Counted from the stretch's first letter, positions 7,967-18,360 are shown. The stretch is DNA of 64,000 nt from a bacterium (GCA_015075175.1 JABTUV010000014.1:42608-106607); one strand, 5' to 3'. Notes: generated from the letters alone by a model not told the origin. Translations and numbers: made by a program.

Positions 7967-10642
7967 ATGAGCCGCAGTGAATACCGCCGCGTGGTGTCGG
8001 CCATCGACGAACTCCCGACCCTGCCGGCGGTCGCGATCCGGGTCATCGACGCCGCCTGCGACGAGGATCCGGCCAGCCTGCGGGAAATCGCGGCCATCGT
8101 CGAATCCGATCCGGCCCTTGCCTCCAAGCTGCTGAAGTTCGCCAACAGCTCGATGTTCCACTTCGAGGACGTGCACACGGTCTCGCGTGCCATTTCGCTT
8201 CTGGGGACGCGCATGGTGCGCAACCTGGCGCTGTCGGTGGGCGTGTTCAACATCTTCGGCGAGGACAAGGGGGAAGTGGAAGGGTTCTCCGTACCCGAGT
8301 TCTGGCGGCACGCGGCGGCGTCGGCGCTGATCGCGCAGAAGCTGGCGGAGCGGTTGGGCTATGGGCAGCCGGAAGAGGCGTTTCTGGGCGGGCTGATCCA
8401 CGACGTGGGCAAGATCGCCATGTACCACTGCATGCCGGAGGAGCTGGCGCGGGTGATGCGGGCGATGGCCGACCAGCGGCGGAGCATGATCTCGGTCGAG
8501 CAGGAGCTGTTGGGGACGGACCATACCGAGCTGGGCAAGTGGGTGGCGCAGAAATGGCGGCTGCCGCAGCGCGTCATCGATCCGATCTGGTTGCATCATC
8601 AACCGCTGGCGGGCCGCAGCCGCGGGGAACTTTGCACGTTGCCCTTCTTCGCGCAGTTTTCCGACGTGATCGTGAACCTGTATCGCATCGGGACCTCGGG
8701 CAACGACCGGCTGGTCGCGCCGATGGAGCCTTACCTGCGGGCCACGGGACTGACCGAAGCCGAAATCGACGCCATGGTCCAGGACACGGTCGCCAACCTG
8801 AACAGCCTGGCGGCGATGTTCGGATTATCGGAAACCACGGCGGAGTTGTATCTGTCGGCGGTGCGACGGGCCAACGCGGAGTTGGGGCGGATCGGCTTCG
8901 AGCTGGACCATCGGTTGCGGGCGCTGGAGATCTCGGAGAGCACGCTGAAGGTGTTGTGCGACTTTCTGTCGGCGACGCGACCGGAGGACGAGATCAATTC
9001 CGTGCTCACGCAGGCGGTGCGCGCGGCGCACCAGGCGTTCAAGGCGCGCTGGGTGATTTGCCTGGCCATCGAGCCGGAAGAGGAGATGCTCTTGGGCAAG
9101 CGGCTGGACGCGGAGCTGGAGGTGATCTCCGAGTTGCGGCTGCCCATCGGCGGCGACCTGTCGCTGGAGGCGGTGGAGGAGAGCGGGAGCGGGCGGGTGT
9201 CGCTGTTGGAGCGGACGCTTCTGTCCGATCCCAACGGCGCGCGCATGTACTCGGAGATCATGCGGGCGCTGCAGTCCACCTCACTCGTGATCAGCCCGCT
9301 CTTGTCGGGGCGGCGGGTGATCGGGGAGCTGCTGCTGGACCTAGGGCCGCTGTCGGTCCCGGCGCGGCAGCATCTGTCGCTTCTGACCAGCATGATCGCG
9401 TCGGCGCTGGACCGGTGCGTGCTCTACGAGGGGCTGTCGCGCAAGGCGGAGGACCTGGCGCGCGCGGGCCGCAAGGTGGAGGAGGCGCAGGTGCAGATGT
9501 TCCACAACGAGCGGCTGGCCTCGGTGGGACGGCTGGCGGCGGGAGCGGCGCACGAGATCAACAATCCGCTGGCCGTCATCTCGGGCAAGGCGCAGATGCT
9601 GGCGCGCATCGAGGACGACGCCAAGCGCCAGGCCGATCTTCGCACCATCGTCGAGCAGACCAAGCGCATCAGCCGCATCATCAACGACCTGATGGGCTTC
9701 GCCCGCCCGCCGCAGCCCGAACTGAAGAGCACCGACATTCCGGAGGTGATCCGGCGCGCGCTTTCGCTGGTGCAAAACCGCATCAGCCTGGACAACATCC
9801 AGGTCGTGCAGAATTTTTCCGCCGACCTGCCGCGCACCGTCGCCGACCCGCATCAGCTGGAGCAGGTGTTTCTCAACTTGCTTATCAACGCCGAGCAGGC
9901 CATGCCCAAAGGCGGCAAGATCACCATCACCGCGGGGCGCGCCGACGATCCCGCCATGATCGAAGTCTCGTTCGCGGATACCGGGGCGGGCATCGATCCC
10001 GAGCACCTCAAGCACATTTTCGACCCGTTTTTTACGACCAAGGAGGAGGGCAAGGGGACGGGACTGGGGCTGGCGATCTGCCACTCGATCATCGAGAGCC
10101 ATGGGGGCCGCATCGAGGTCAGGAGCCGGCCGGGGCAGGGGGCGGTCTTCACGATACGTTTGCCCATCGACCAGGGGGCGCAGATCCGGGCGATCCAGTC
10201 GGACCTGAAGCGGGAGACGCGGCGCAAGCGGGCGGCGCGGCACGAGACGTATCGCCTGCTGGTGATCGACGACGAGGCGGACCTGCGCGAGATTCTGACG
10301 ACCAGTTTCCGCGACGCCGGCTACGAAGTGGAGACGGCGGCCAATGGCATGGAGGGGCTGGAGTTTCTGGCGGGCCACGAGGTGGACTGCGTGCTTCTGG
10401 ACATTCGGATGCCCAAGAAGGACGGGCTGGAGGTGCTGTCGGCGATCCGCAACAATCTGGCCAACGTGCCGGTGGTGGTGATTACCGGGCTGGCCTCCAG
10501 CGAGCAGATCAACGAGGCGATGGAGCTGGGGGCGTTCGCGGTGTTGCGCAAGCCGTTTGACATCGGGGAGGTGATGCAGACGGCGGAGGCGGCGATCAAG
10601 GCGGCGCGCAAGCAGAACGGGGCGGGAGGCGGAGCGGCGTGA
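7967..10642 (+). CDS. HDOD-domain hybrid sensor histidine kinase with receiver domain
   Basis: 891 residues from the ATG at 7967, preceded by GGACGGAG at a good spacing (a GTG at 7952 would add five residues). Order of parts: HDOD domain (about 5-205; IDELPTLPAVAIRVI, then GGLIHDVGKIAMYH), a GAF-like middle (about 310-485), histidine kinase with phospho-acceptor His in AAGAAHEINNPLAVI (about 525), HATPase with NLLINAEQAMP, DTGAGIDP and GTGLGLAI, and a C-terminal receiver with phospho-acceptor Asp in CVLLDIRMPKKDG. HDOD proteins couple metabolic or second-messenger cues to motility, competence or pili. No membrane segment is seen, so sensing is cytoplasmic. The stop overlaps the start of the next gene (GTGA), implying translational coupling with a FlhG-type ATPase. 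Confidence 0.93.
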   Translation: MSRSEYRRVVSAIDELPTLPAVAIRVIDAACDEDPASLREIAAIVESDPALASKLLKFANSSMFHFEDVHTVSRAISLLGTRMVRNLALSVGVFNIFGEDKGEVEGFSVPEFWRHAAASALIAQKLAERLGYGQPEEAFLGGLIHDVGKIAMYHCMPEELARVMRAMADQRRSMISVEQELLGTDHTELGKWVAQKWRLPQRVIDPIWLHHQPLAGRSRGELCTLPFFAQFSDVIVNLYRIGTSGNDRLVAPMEPYLRATGLTEAEIDAMVQDTVANLNSLAAMFGLSETTAELYLSAVRRANAELGRIGFELDHRLRALEISESTLKVLCDFLSATRPEDEINSVLTQAVRAAHQAFKARWVICLAIEPEEEMLLGKRLDAELEVISELRLPIGGDLSLEAVEESGSGRVSLLERTLLSDPNGARMYSEIMRALQSTSLVISPLLSGRRVIGELLLDLGPLSVPARQHLSLLTSMIASALDRCVLYEGLSRKAEDLARAGRKVEEAQVQMFHNERLASVGRLAAGAAHEINNPLAVISGKAQMLARIEDDAKRQADLRTIVEQTKRISRIINDLMGFARPPQPELKSTDIPEVIRRALSLVQNRISLDNIQVVQNFSADLPRTVADPHQLEQVFLNLLINAEQAMPKGGKITITAGRADDPAMIEVSFADTGAGIDPEHLKHIFDPFFTTKEEGKGTGLGLAICHSIIESHGGRIEVRSRPGQGAVFTIRLPIDQGAQIRAIQSDLKRETRRKRAARHETYRLLVIDDEADLREILTTSFRDAGYEVETAANGMEGLEFLAGHEVDCVLLDIRMPKKDGLEVLSAIRNNLANVPVVVITGLASSEQINEAMELGAFAVLRKPFDIGEVMQTAEAAIKAARKQNGAGGGAA

Positions 10643-11688
10643 GCGTGGCGGAAGCCGGCGGACTCACCATCGAGGAATTGTGCGGGCGGACGGGGCTGGA
10701 GGAGAGCGCGGTGCGTTTTTACGAGGCGCGCTATCCGCAGCTGTTGCCCCCGCGGCGGCTGGGGCGGGACGAGGTGCTGTTCGCGCCGGAGACGGCGGAC
10801 GTGCTGCTGCGATTGGATGGGCTGTTCCGGGCGGGCACGAGCAGTCCGGAGGCGCTGGCGGCGCGGCTGGAGGAGTGTGGGCGAAGCGCGTCGCGGGCGG
10901 GTTTTGCGCAAGTGTTGGCGGTGACCAGCGGCAAGGGCGGCGTGGGCAAGAGCAATCTGGCGCTGGCGCTGGCGATCGAGATGTCGCGGCGCGGGCTGTC
11001 GACGCTGCTTCTGGACGCCGACTTGGGCGCGGCCAATCAGCATATTCTCGCGGGCGTCTCGCCCGCCGCCACGCTGGACGACGTGGTACTGCACGGTCGC
11101 AGCCGGGAGCTGTTGGTGACGCCGGGACCGGAAGGCATCGGCCTCATCGCCGGCGCCTCGGGCATTTATCAACTGGCCAATCTCAATCCCTTGGAGAAGC
11201 GCACGCTGTTCGGGGTCTTCTCCGAGTTGGAGGCGCGCGCCGACGTGCTGGTGGTGGATACGGGGACGGGGCTGTCGGACAACGTGGTCGAGTTCGCCGC
11301 GCGGGCGGATGAAGTGGTGGTTGTGACTACCCCGGACCTGACCAGCATCACCGACGCCTACGGGATGCTGAAGACGCTGGCGCGGCTGGGATCGGAGGGG
11401 CGGTTGGGTGTGGTGGCCAACCGGGTGCAGAGCGTGATGGAGGGGGAAGCGGTGTATCGGCGGCTGCTCGTGTGTAGCGAGCGGTTTCTGGGGCGCGGGG
11501 TGGAGTATCTGGGGCACGTGTATCGGGACGGGGTGATCGAGCGGGCGACGGGGGCGCGGCGGCCGTTTCTCTTGTTGGCGCCGGACAGCCGGGCGGCGCG
11601 ATGCGTGTGGCGCATCGCGGACGAGATTTTCCCGCGTCTCTGCCGGCGCAAGACGGCCCCCTCCGCCCTGGTCCGCCGCGCAGGGTAG
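10639..11688 (+). CDS. MerR-type HTH fused to a MinD/FlhG-family ATPase
   Basis: 349 residues starting with GTG at 10639 in a 4-bp overlap with the kinase gene. Residues 8-75 (LTIEELCGRTGLEESAVRFYEARY) form a MerR-like winged helix; residues 90-330 form a ParA/MinD ATPase with the deviant Walker A GKGGVGKS (98-105), the A' motif LLLDADLGAANQ (124-135) and Walker B VLVVDTGTG (203-211). FlhG/MinD2 proteins set the number and place of flagella or polar machines. A DNA-binding domain on such an ATPase is less usual and suggests a direct link between DNA and cell-pole or pilus control. The genes before and after support a regulatory operon. Which structure it positions cannot be told from this window. 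Confidence 0.85.
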   Translation: MSVAEAGGLTIEELCGRTGLEESAVRFYEARYPQLLPPRRLGRDEVLFAPETADVLLRLDGLFRAGTSSPEALAARLEECGRSASRAGFAQVLAVTSGKGGVGKSNLALALAIEMSRRGLSTLLLDADLGAANQHILAGVSPAATLDDVVLHGRSRELLVTPGPEGIGLIAGASGIYQLANLNPLEKRTLFGVFSELEARADVLVVDTGTGLSDNVVEFAARADEVVVVTTPDLTSITDAYGMLKTLARLGSEGRLGVVANRVQSVMEGEAVYRRLLVCSERFLGRGVEYLGHVYRDGVIERATGARRPFLLLAPDSRAARCVWRIADEIFPRLCRRKTAPSALVRRAG

Positions 11689-11776
11689 GAAAAATAGGGT
11701 CAGCGCCTATTTTTCCAGTGGGAGCACCGCCGGGCGAGAGTCTCGCCGGAAAATAGGCGCTGACCCTATTTTTCCG
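11688..11776. repeat. Family D inverted repeat (GGGTCAGCGCCTATTTTT), copy 1
   Basis: The arms AAATAGGGTCAGCGCCTATT (from 11692) and AATAGGCGCTGACCCTATTT (ending near 11773) form a stem of about 25 bp that begins right after the stop codon of the FlhG-like gene and ends 18 bp before the next start. A second copy lies at 50798-50886. It could act as a transcript stabiliser or attenuator within the operon. Confidence 0.88.
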
Positions 11777-11794
11777 GAGACGGGGTAAGGGACG

Positions 11795-12671
11795 ATGAAC
11801 GAAACCGCCAGAGCAACCGTCGGACCGTCTGTGGACGGGGCTTTCCTGGAAGGAGGCCGCAAGGGGGTTTACGGCCACTTCCAGCTGAAGGAGGCGCCCT
11901 TCCGCGACGCCGTCAATCCGCGCTTTCTTTTTCGCACCCGCCAGGCCGAGCGCGCGTATCTGCAACTCAAGATGTATCTTGAAGACAAGGGGGCGCTGGC
12001 GCTGGTGACCGGCCGGAGCGGCGCCGGCAAGAGCCTCTTCATGCAGTGTCTGCTGGAAGAACTGAGCCAGTCGGACGAATTTCGGCCTATCGCGCTCTTC
12101 GCCACTCCGGATATGAGCCTGACCGGCCTGCTCTACGAGATTCTCTACGAGCTGGACGCAGAGATGCCGGGATTCCGCCGCCAGGCCATGCTGGAGCAAC
12201 TGCACGAGAAGATCATGGAGGAGGCGGCGGCGGGCCGACGGGTCGTGATCCTCCTGGACGAGGCGCACTTTCTCTCCAGCTCGGCGCTGCATCTCCTGCG
12301 CACGCTCACCAACCTGGAGTCGCCTGAGGAGAAGCTCTGTACGCTGGTGCTTTTCGCCGAAGAAGGATTTGTCGCCCGGCTCAAGCACAAGAGCTGCCGT
12401 CGCTCTCCAGCCGCATCGGCTGCCACGTGTCGCCGCTGCCGATGGACCGCGACCAGACGGAGCAGTACATCAAGTTCCGGCTGCTGGTGGCCGGGGGCGG
12501 GCGACGCTGTTCACCAAGGAGGCGTTCGAGGCGGTGTATCAGCATACGGGCGGCGTTCCGCGCCTGGTATCGCGGCTGGCGGCGGCTGCGATGCAGGAGG
12601 CGTACCTGGACGACGTGCCCGTGGTGGACAGCGAGCGGGTGCGACGGGCGCTGGCGCGCCAACTGCCATGA
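11795..12671 (+). CDS. ExeA/TniB-like AAA ATPase (two frameshifts)
   Basis: About 292 residues if read through two single-base gaps. The start YGHFQLKEAPFRDAVNPRFLF is typical of ExeA-type ATPases of secretion and pilus-assembly systems. Walker A is GRSGAGKS and Walker B VVILLDEAH, followed by the sensor stretch TLTNLESPEEK. The first shift is near 12397 (restoring one base gives LPSLSSRIGCHVSPLPMDRD) and the second near 12497 (restoring one base gives ATLFTKEAFEAVYQHTGGVP, an arginine/lid region). Both need one added base, so sequencing deletions are likely. The C-terminal end is RALARQLP. It lies 107 bp after the FlhG-like gene on the same strand, probably one operon. Confidence 0.8.
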
Positions 12672-12956
12672 AGCCGCCCCGCTTGACACGCACCGGCCTG
12701 CGCTGCGCTCCTATGCCGCCGGCATCCCGTGCCGCCGGCATCTCTGCCGGCGCCGACCTCCGACCGCGTCACGCCCGAAGAAGAGGGCATCCTCTGGCAG
12801 GCTCCCGCGCTTCCTTCCCGACGCCTGGGAACTCGGCATAATAGCAAGAAAAACAAATAGTTATATCTTCGATTCGCCGGCATCTTCGCCGGCAAGGCGC
12901 ACGCGCCGGCAGGGTTGCCGGCGGTACGCGGCTGTCGCAGCCCGCATATTATCCTC
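12672..12956. repeat. Gap with GCCGGC-rich palindromic clutter
   Basis: Between the ATPase and the SPFH gene, sequences such as GCCGGCATCCCGTGCCGCCGGC and repeated 'cgccggcatcttcgccggcaaggcgc' occur. No gene or RNA is recognised. Confidence 0.5.
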
Positions 12957-12995
12957 TTGACAAGGGCGGTTTTTGCAATCAATATGATATCATAT
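12957..12995 (+). promoter_or_regulatory. Promoter with overlapping 14-bp perfect palindrome, upstream of the SPFH gene
   Basis: TTGACA (12957-12962) is followed 17 bp later by CAATAT (12980-12985); an alternative -10, TATGAT, sits at 12983-12988 with a 20-bp spacer. The perfect palindrome ATATGATATCATAT (12982-12995) overlaps the -10 and stands out from the GC-rich surroundings, as an operator would. The Shine-Dalgarno GGAGGTGA (13011-13018) and ATG (13024) follow. Confidence 0.5.
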
Positions 12996-13023
12996 GGATA
13001 TTCAAGTCCCGGAGGTGAGTTCC

Positions 13024-13951
13024 ATGACCTCGCAAGAACGGATTCGCACCGCGTTGTCGGGCTGGTTGGTACTGGTCGTAGCCATCGTGCTGCTTGCCGC
13101 CATCGTCGGATTCATCGTCGTCCAAGCGCGCACCCGCGGTTGGGGATGACGCCGGAGCAGGCCTTTTACACGATGAAGGAGGGCCTGGCGGTCGGTTGGC
13201 GCGTGACCATCGCCGTCATACTGGTGCTCGCATTTGCCCTGACCTTGCCCGGGTTTCTCATTCTTCAGCCCAACGAGGCCAGCGTGCTTCTGCTCTTCGG
13301 CAAGTACAAGGGAACGGTGCGCGAGAGCGGCTTCTGGTGGGTGAATCCGTTTTACACCAAGAAGAAGATCAGTCTGCGATTGCGCAACCTGAACATGCAG
13401 AAGCTAAAGGTCAACGACAAGGCGGGCAATCCCATCGAGATCGCCGCGGTGATCGTCTGGAAGGTGGAGGACACCTATGCGGCGTCGTTCGAGGTGGATC
13501 ACTATCCTTCTTACGTCGAGATACAGAGCGAGTCGGCGCTCCGCCACCTGGCCAGTTACTATCCGTATGACAGTTGGGAGGACGTGGAGGTGGTGACGCT
13601 GCGGGGCAGCATCGACGAGTGTCGCACAAGCTGGAGGCGGAGTTGCAGGAGCGATTGGGTAAGGCGGGGGTGCGGGTGGTGGAGGCGCGCATCGCGCATC
13701 TGGCGTATGCGCCGGAGATCGCGGAGGCGATGCTGCGCCGGCAGCAGGCGACGGCGGTGGTGGCGGCGCGGTACAAGATCGTGGAGGGCGCCGTGGGCAT
13801 GGTCGAGATCGCGCTGGAGAAGCTCAAGTCGCAGAACGTGGTCGCGCTGGACGAGGAGCGGAAGGCGGCCATGGTCAGCAACCTCTTGGTTGTTTTGTGC
13901 GGCGAGACCAACGCGCAGCCGGTAGTCAATACGGGGACGCTGTATCATTGA
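13024..13951 (+). CDS. SPFH/Band 7 domain membrane protein (two frameshifts)
   Basis: About 309 residues when two single-base gaps are closed. The N-terminus has two hydrophobic segments ([36 protein letters not shown]), then the SPFH core: [54 protein letters not shown], and the coiled end with [40 protein letters not shown] and NTGTLYH. This end is characteristic of a subfamily of prohibitin-like membrane-microdomain proteins. The shifts are near 13135 (a T missing in GGTTGGGG) and 13620 (a G missing, GAC GAG GTG TCG expected). Both are homopolymer losses, so the gene is probably intact. It has its own promoter. Confidence 0.85.
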
Positions 13952-13956
13952 GGCTG

Positions 13957-16078
13957 GAAAGGGAAAGCCCGAGTTCCCGGGTAGGCTGGGAAAAGGAAAA
14001 CCCGAGTTCTCGAGTAGCGCGGAAGGCGCGTATCGAGAGAACGGCGTGGGAGGGAGGCTGGGCGGAGGCAGGCCGCCGTGCCTCTCGATACGGCCCCGAA
14101 GTTACTGGCGGTGTCATGGGGGAGGGTCGGCGGGGCCTACTCGAGGACACGGCTGGGTTGCTTCGCGAGAGTCGAGGACACGGCACCAATGCTTGATCCG
14201 GCGTACTCGAGGACACGGCTTCGCGGCAATGGCGGCATGTTGATCCGGCGTACTCGAGGACACGGCTTACAATGCGGCTTGATCCGGCGTACTCGAGGAC
14301 ACGGCTTACATTGCGGCTTGATCCGGCGTACTCGAGGACACGGCTTACATTTTGAGTTCTCGGGTAGTCCGAAGAAAGTAAAGCCCGAGGTCTCGAGTAG
14401 TCCGGGAAAGAGAATCCCGAGTTCTCGAGTAGCGCCGAAGGCGCGTATCGAGAGAACGGCGTGGGAGGGAGGCTGGGCGGAGGCGGGCCGCCGTGCCTCT
14501 CGATACGGCTCGAAGCCTACTCGACTTATGGGGGCGTTCTCGGCGGGGCCTCTGAGAAGGACACGGCTTACGAGCGGCGCAGATCCGGCGTACTCGAGGA
14601 CACGGCTTACAATGTGGCTTGATCCGGCGTACTCGAGGACACGGCTTACAATGCGGCTTGATCCGGCGTACTCGAGGACACGGCTTACATTGCGGCTTGA
14701 TCCGGCGTACTTGAGGACACGGCTTACATTTTGAGTTCTCGGGTAGTCCGAAGAAAGTAAAGCCCGAGGTCTCGAGTAGCGCAAATAGAAAACCCGAGTT
14801 CTCGAGTAGCGCCGAAGGCGCGTATCGAGAGAACGGCATGGGAGGAGGCTGGGCGGGCAGCGCCGCCGCCGCCGCTCGGCCTCGATACGGCCGAGATCGC
14901 GGGGCTCTCTCGAGGACACGGCCGGTTGCGCGCGTTGCGTACTCGAGGACACGGCCTGATTCCTCGGAGGTCTCAGGCTCGAGTCCAGAAGAAAGCAAGA
15001 GTCTCTCAAGAGAGTCCGCGTAAAAAACTCCGAGTTCTCGAAGTAGCGCCGCGCGAGACCACGGCGCGTATCGAGAAGAACAGCATAGGAAGGAGGGCTG
15101 GGCGGAGGCCGCCGCCGCAGTCCGCCGATACGGCCCCGAAGGAGGTCAATCGTCATGGGGGGGCGTCGGCGGGGCCTACTCGAGGACACGGCTTACATTG
15201 CGGCTTGATTCGGCGTACTCGAGGACGCCTTAGCTGAACGCGCGCAGATCCGGCGTAACGGCACGAGCGGCCTGCGCGATCCAGCCGTACGCGATTGACG
15301 GTGATACGGCCAAGCGATCCGCGTACTCGAGGACACGGCTTGAGGATCGCGTTCTCCAGTAGCCGAAAGAAAGCCCGCTCGCGAGTCCGGGAAAGAAATC
15401 CGAGTTCTCGAATAGCGCCGAAGGCGTATCGAGAGAACGGCATGGGAGGAAGGCTGGGCGCGAGGCCGATCGCGTGCCTCTCGATACGCCCCGAAGGAAC
15501 GGCATTTCGCGCGTCTAGCACCTGGGGCGTCATGCCGAAATAGAAAACTCTCGAGTAGGCCACGGCTTACGAGAACGCATCCGGCGTACTCGAGGACACG
15601 GCTTACATTGCAGCAGATCCAGCCTACTCGAGGGACACGGCGTTGAGCGTTCTCGAGCAGTCCGAGCCAGAAAGTGCCCCGAGTCTCAGGTAGCGGCGCA
15701 GAAAGAAACCGGGAAGCTCCGAGTAGCGCCGGAAGCGCGTATCGAAGAACGGCACGGGAAGGGCCTGGGCGGAGGCCGGCCGCCGTGCCTCTCGATACAA
15801 GGGTCGCCACGGGAGGGTCAGCAGATGCCCTCGAGGACACGGCTGGAAGGACGCTTGTATCCGAAGCGGTCGTCGATCACGGCATACAATGTGGCCCTCC
15901 GTCCGTACTCGAGCGCACGGCTTAGGCTGTGGCTTGATCCGGCGTACTCAGGGACACGACGGGGTCGCAGCGATCCAGCGGCTTTACTCGAGGACGCGGT
16001 GTACTGCGCAGGAGCGGTCAGGCGGCTTGCTTATCGCGGGGCGAATCGAGGACACGGCTTACATTCCGGCAGAATGAA
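13957..16078. repeat. 2.1-kb satellite-like array of family B repeats (TACTCGAGGACACGGC)
   Basis: The stretch between the SPFH gene and the next gene is filled by repeats. A 39-bp tandem unit, GATCCGGCGTACTCGAGGAC plus 19 more bases, starts at 14242, 14281 and 14320 and again at 14582, 14621, 14660 and 14699. These blocks belong to a larger unit: the segment beginning TTTGAGTTCTCGGGTAGTCC recurs at 14351 and 14730, a period of 379 bp. Other recurring parts are TCTCGAGTAGCGCCGAAGGC and CGTATCGAGAGAACGGC, which pair with each other. From about 14990 on, copies decay with many small indels. Long frames in the array are by-products of the repeats. The core matches the centre of the 120-bp elements at 3323 and 33543. 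Confidence 0.9.
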
Positions 16079-16128
16079 GCGCCCAGGGAGGCAACCATAA
16101 CCAGGTATGCGCGTCGCAGCCAACCTTT

Positions 16129-17966
16129 CTACGCCACATCAGCCCGGAACTCAGGCGGACAGCTCAATCGCTGAAGCAGCGGATGAAGCTTGACCAAGCG
16201 TCGGCCGAATATCTCAGCGCGCGGGAGTGCGCGCCAGGTCGGCTGGGCGACGGCAAGCGCGCCACTCAAGGCAACGCATAGCTTCGCCCAGCCGCTCCCC
16301 AAGTGGGCCCAGAAGCCGCATCGAGCGCCAAGCTGATCTGGAATGCGGCTGGTCGCCGCATAGAAGGCCCACGCGCCGCGTCCGCGGCACGCCCTACGGC
16401 GTGGCGTCCTGGACGGGGTCGCTGAACAGGCTTGGCGGCGGGAGACATGGTCGGTGATCCATCGCCGCGCGGTCAGCGCCCCAGGCAGCGTCGTGGCGCC
16501 GCCAGTCGGCAGCGCCCGGATGGGCCAGGGCTGCGCCAGGTCGGCGGCGGCAGGCGCGACGGCCTCGCCCTCCAGCCCAAGTCTCAGGCAGCTCGCGCGA
16601 GGGGCTGAGGGGATCCAGAAACGCGAGCGCGCGCAGGTCGTCTGCGGCCGCTTCGCGCTGCCCCAGTCGGCGGTGGAGATGGGCGCGCAGGGCCAGCGTC
16701 TGCGCGTCGGCAGGCGCGACCGCCAGCGCCGCCGTCGCCATCTCGGCGGCCAACTGCGTGTCTCCATGCCGCAACGCCGCCCACCCGCCGCAAGGCCGCG
16801 CCCACTCCTGCGGCATCGCGCCTGGAAGGCCGCTACCGCCGCCGGCTCGGAACCAGACGCCAACAGTGCGCAGGCCGCCAGGTAGGCGTCCCGGCTTCCG
16901 TCTTCAGTCGCACCGGCAATTGCGCCCGTCTCTTGCAGACTCCCTGAACGTCCGCCGAGGACCTCCAGGCGACACAGCGAGCGACTGTGCGTCCATTCAT
17001 CCACTCTGGCTTCCAGTTTCCGACCGGGATGCGTGAGGGGAAAGAGGAAGACATCGGGGCGGCCCGGCTGCAACTGCCAGGGCATGTCGAAGAGCATGGC
17101 GCCGTCCCGCTCGACTACCAGCCGCAGCCAGTTGAGAAAGCGAAAACTGCACCAGCGCGCCTCCAGGTGCGCGTCGCGGAGGGTAAAGCCGCCGGCCAGG
17201 TCGGGCGCCATCCAGGCTGGCTCGCCCATGCGGTGCACTGCGACCCACTGCACGACCCACTCGCGGCGCTGTCCGGGCACGAGCTGGGTGGGATGGTTGG
17301 AAAGCTTGAGAGCCGCTGCGCGCTCGTCCAGGGTTGCGTCCACGTGAAGCAGGAGAAGCGCATAGAGGCCAGAATCGGAGTCGGGATCGTAATAGCCCGC
17401 GAAGGCCCAGCTGTCGCCGGAGGCGGGTGGACGCCCGCGGCGACGCGGATCATGCGGCCTGCCGGGGTAGTCGCCGGAGCGGCCGCCAGCGACCAGCCGG
17501 TCTCCAGCGGATCGGGTCCCGCATTGTCGGCCCGCACGATGGTATAGAGTCCGGCCAGGTCGGAGGGCAGGCGGTACTCGACCGCCCAGCGCGCGCCCGT
17601 CGAGGCATCCGTCACGCCTACCCACACGCTGACGGAGGCGTCGCCGTCCGCCGTCAATCGCCAGGACAGCGGCCGGCCGGGGGGGAGGTTCTGTCCGAAC
17701 GTGAAGGCGACGCCTGCTTCCGACAGGAGTTCGCGGCGGCTGAACTTGTCGTAGCACGAGACCAAGCGGCCTGACCGAGGTATGACCACGGCGCGCAGGT
17801 AGTCGTTTTCCAAAACCATGGCGGGGACGTGGCTCCAGGTGGATTCCGACAGGCGGGCGGTCGTGGGCAGGGGCGTGTCGGGGCGGCGGTCGCGCCCGAC
17901 CGCCCACAGCGATGGGCCCAGCGTCAGGATGAAGAGCAAGGCGGTTGCGAGCAGCGGCGGACGCAT
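16129..17966 (-). CDS. Secreted mutarotase-like (DUF5107-like) protein with TPR-like C-terminus, frameshifted
   Basis: The start at 17966 gives a signal peptide (LLATALLFILTLGPSLWAVG). Then VLENDYLRAVVIPRSGRLVS and YDKFSRRELL resemble DUF5107-type galactose-mutarotase folds, in which an 'ENxYLRVxVLPExGGR' strand is typical. The frame then shifts near 17430 into SWAFAGYYDPDSDSGLYALL, and again near 16870 into an Ala-rich helical part (EMATAALAVAPADAQTLALR, LHRRLGQREAAADDLRAL) that reads like tetratricopeptide repeats. A later part seems to return to the middle frame and ends at 16129. The first two shifts are mended by one base each. Family assignment is a resemblance only; substrate unknown, possibly a carbohydrate. 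Confidence 0.5.
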
Positions 17967-18360
17967 GACCCTCTCCGGGAGCGACGTTCAGGCGGGAAGT
18001 ATTCCAGAAAAACGGCGGGACGCAAGCGAGTTGGTGGATTGACGGAGGCGGGGTCGAGTGCGGGCCTACGAGGTGCGCTCAGGGCCTGCGGCTCTTGGCC
18101 GTGTCGGCGGACCGGAAAGTCCGAGGGGAGCGTGTACGTTTTCGTACAGGATGCTGAACCCGATGGTACAGTGACCCTGTGTCCCCCCGGCGCGCAAATC
18201 CTGTAACCAACTGGAAAGAAATGGACTAACATGCCAGCCGGGGGCCTGGCATGAGTCTCGCTTGCGCTCCGGGATGGGAAAGTGTCGGCCAATACGTCTG
18301 GGACGGATGGCGTTTGGGCAACATAGGGTGGCATCGCCCGGCACGGAAAGGAAGTGGCGC
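17967..18360. other. Divergent intergenic region with a GTACG-TTTT-CGTAC hairpin
   Basis: The 394 bases between two divergent secreted-protein genes contain no gene I can support. GTACG TTTT CGTAC (18134-18147) is a small perfect hairpin. The Shine-Dalgarno GGAAAGGAAG (18345-18354) sets the GTG start of the next gene. Confidence 0.4.

Noticed and set aside
14242-14745. CRISPR-like regular repeats
   Set aside because: The 39-bp units are tandem with no variable spacers; the nine-base part between the 30-base cores is itself conserved. No cas gene is in the window.
14137-15189. Long open frames on both strands inside the repeat array (up to 350 codons)
   Set aside because: They are made only of translated repeat units (YSRTRL-, RVLEYAG-like), lack ribosome sites and exist in several frames at once; the repeat simply has few stops.
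13957-16078. Replication origin or iteron array
   Set aside because: No DnaA boxes, no AT-rich unwinding segment and no replication gene nearby; the repeat core also occurs singly elsewhere.
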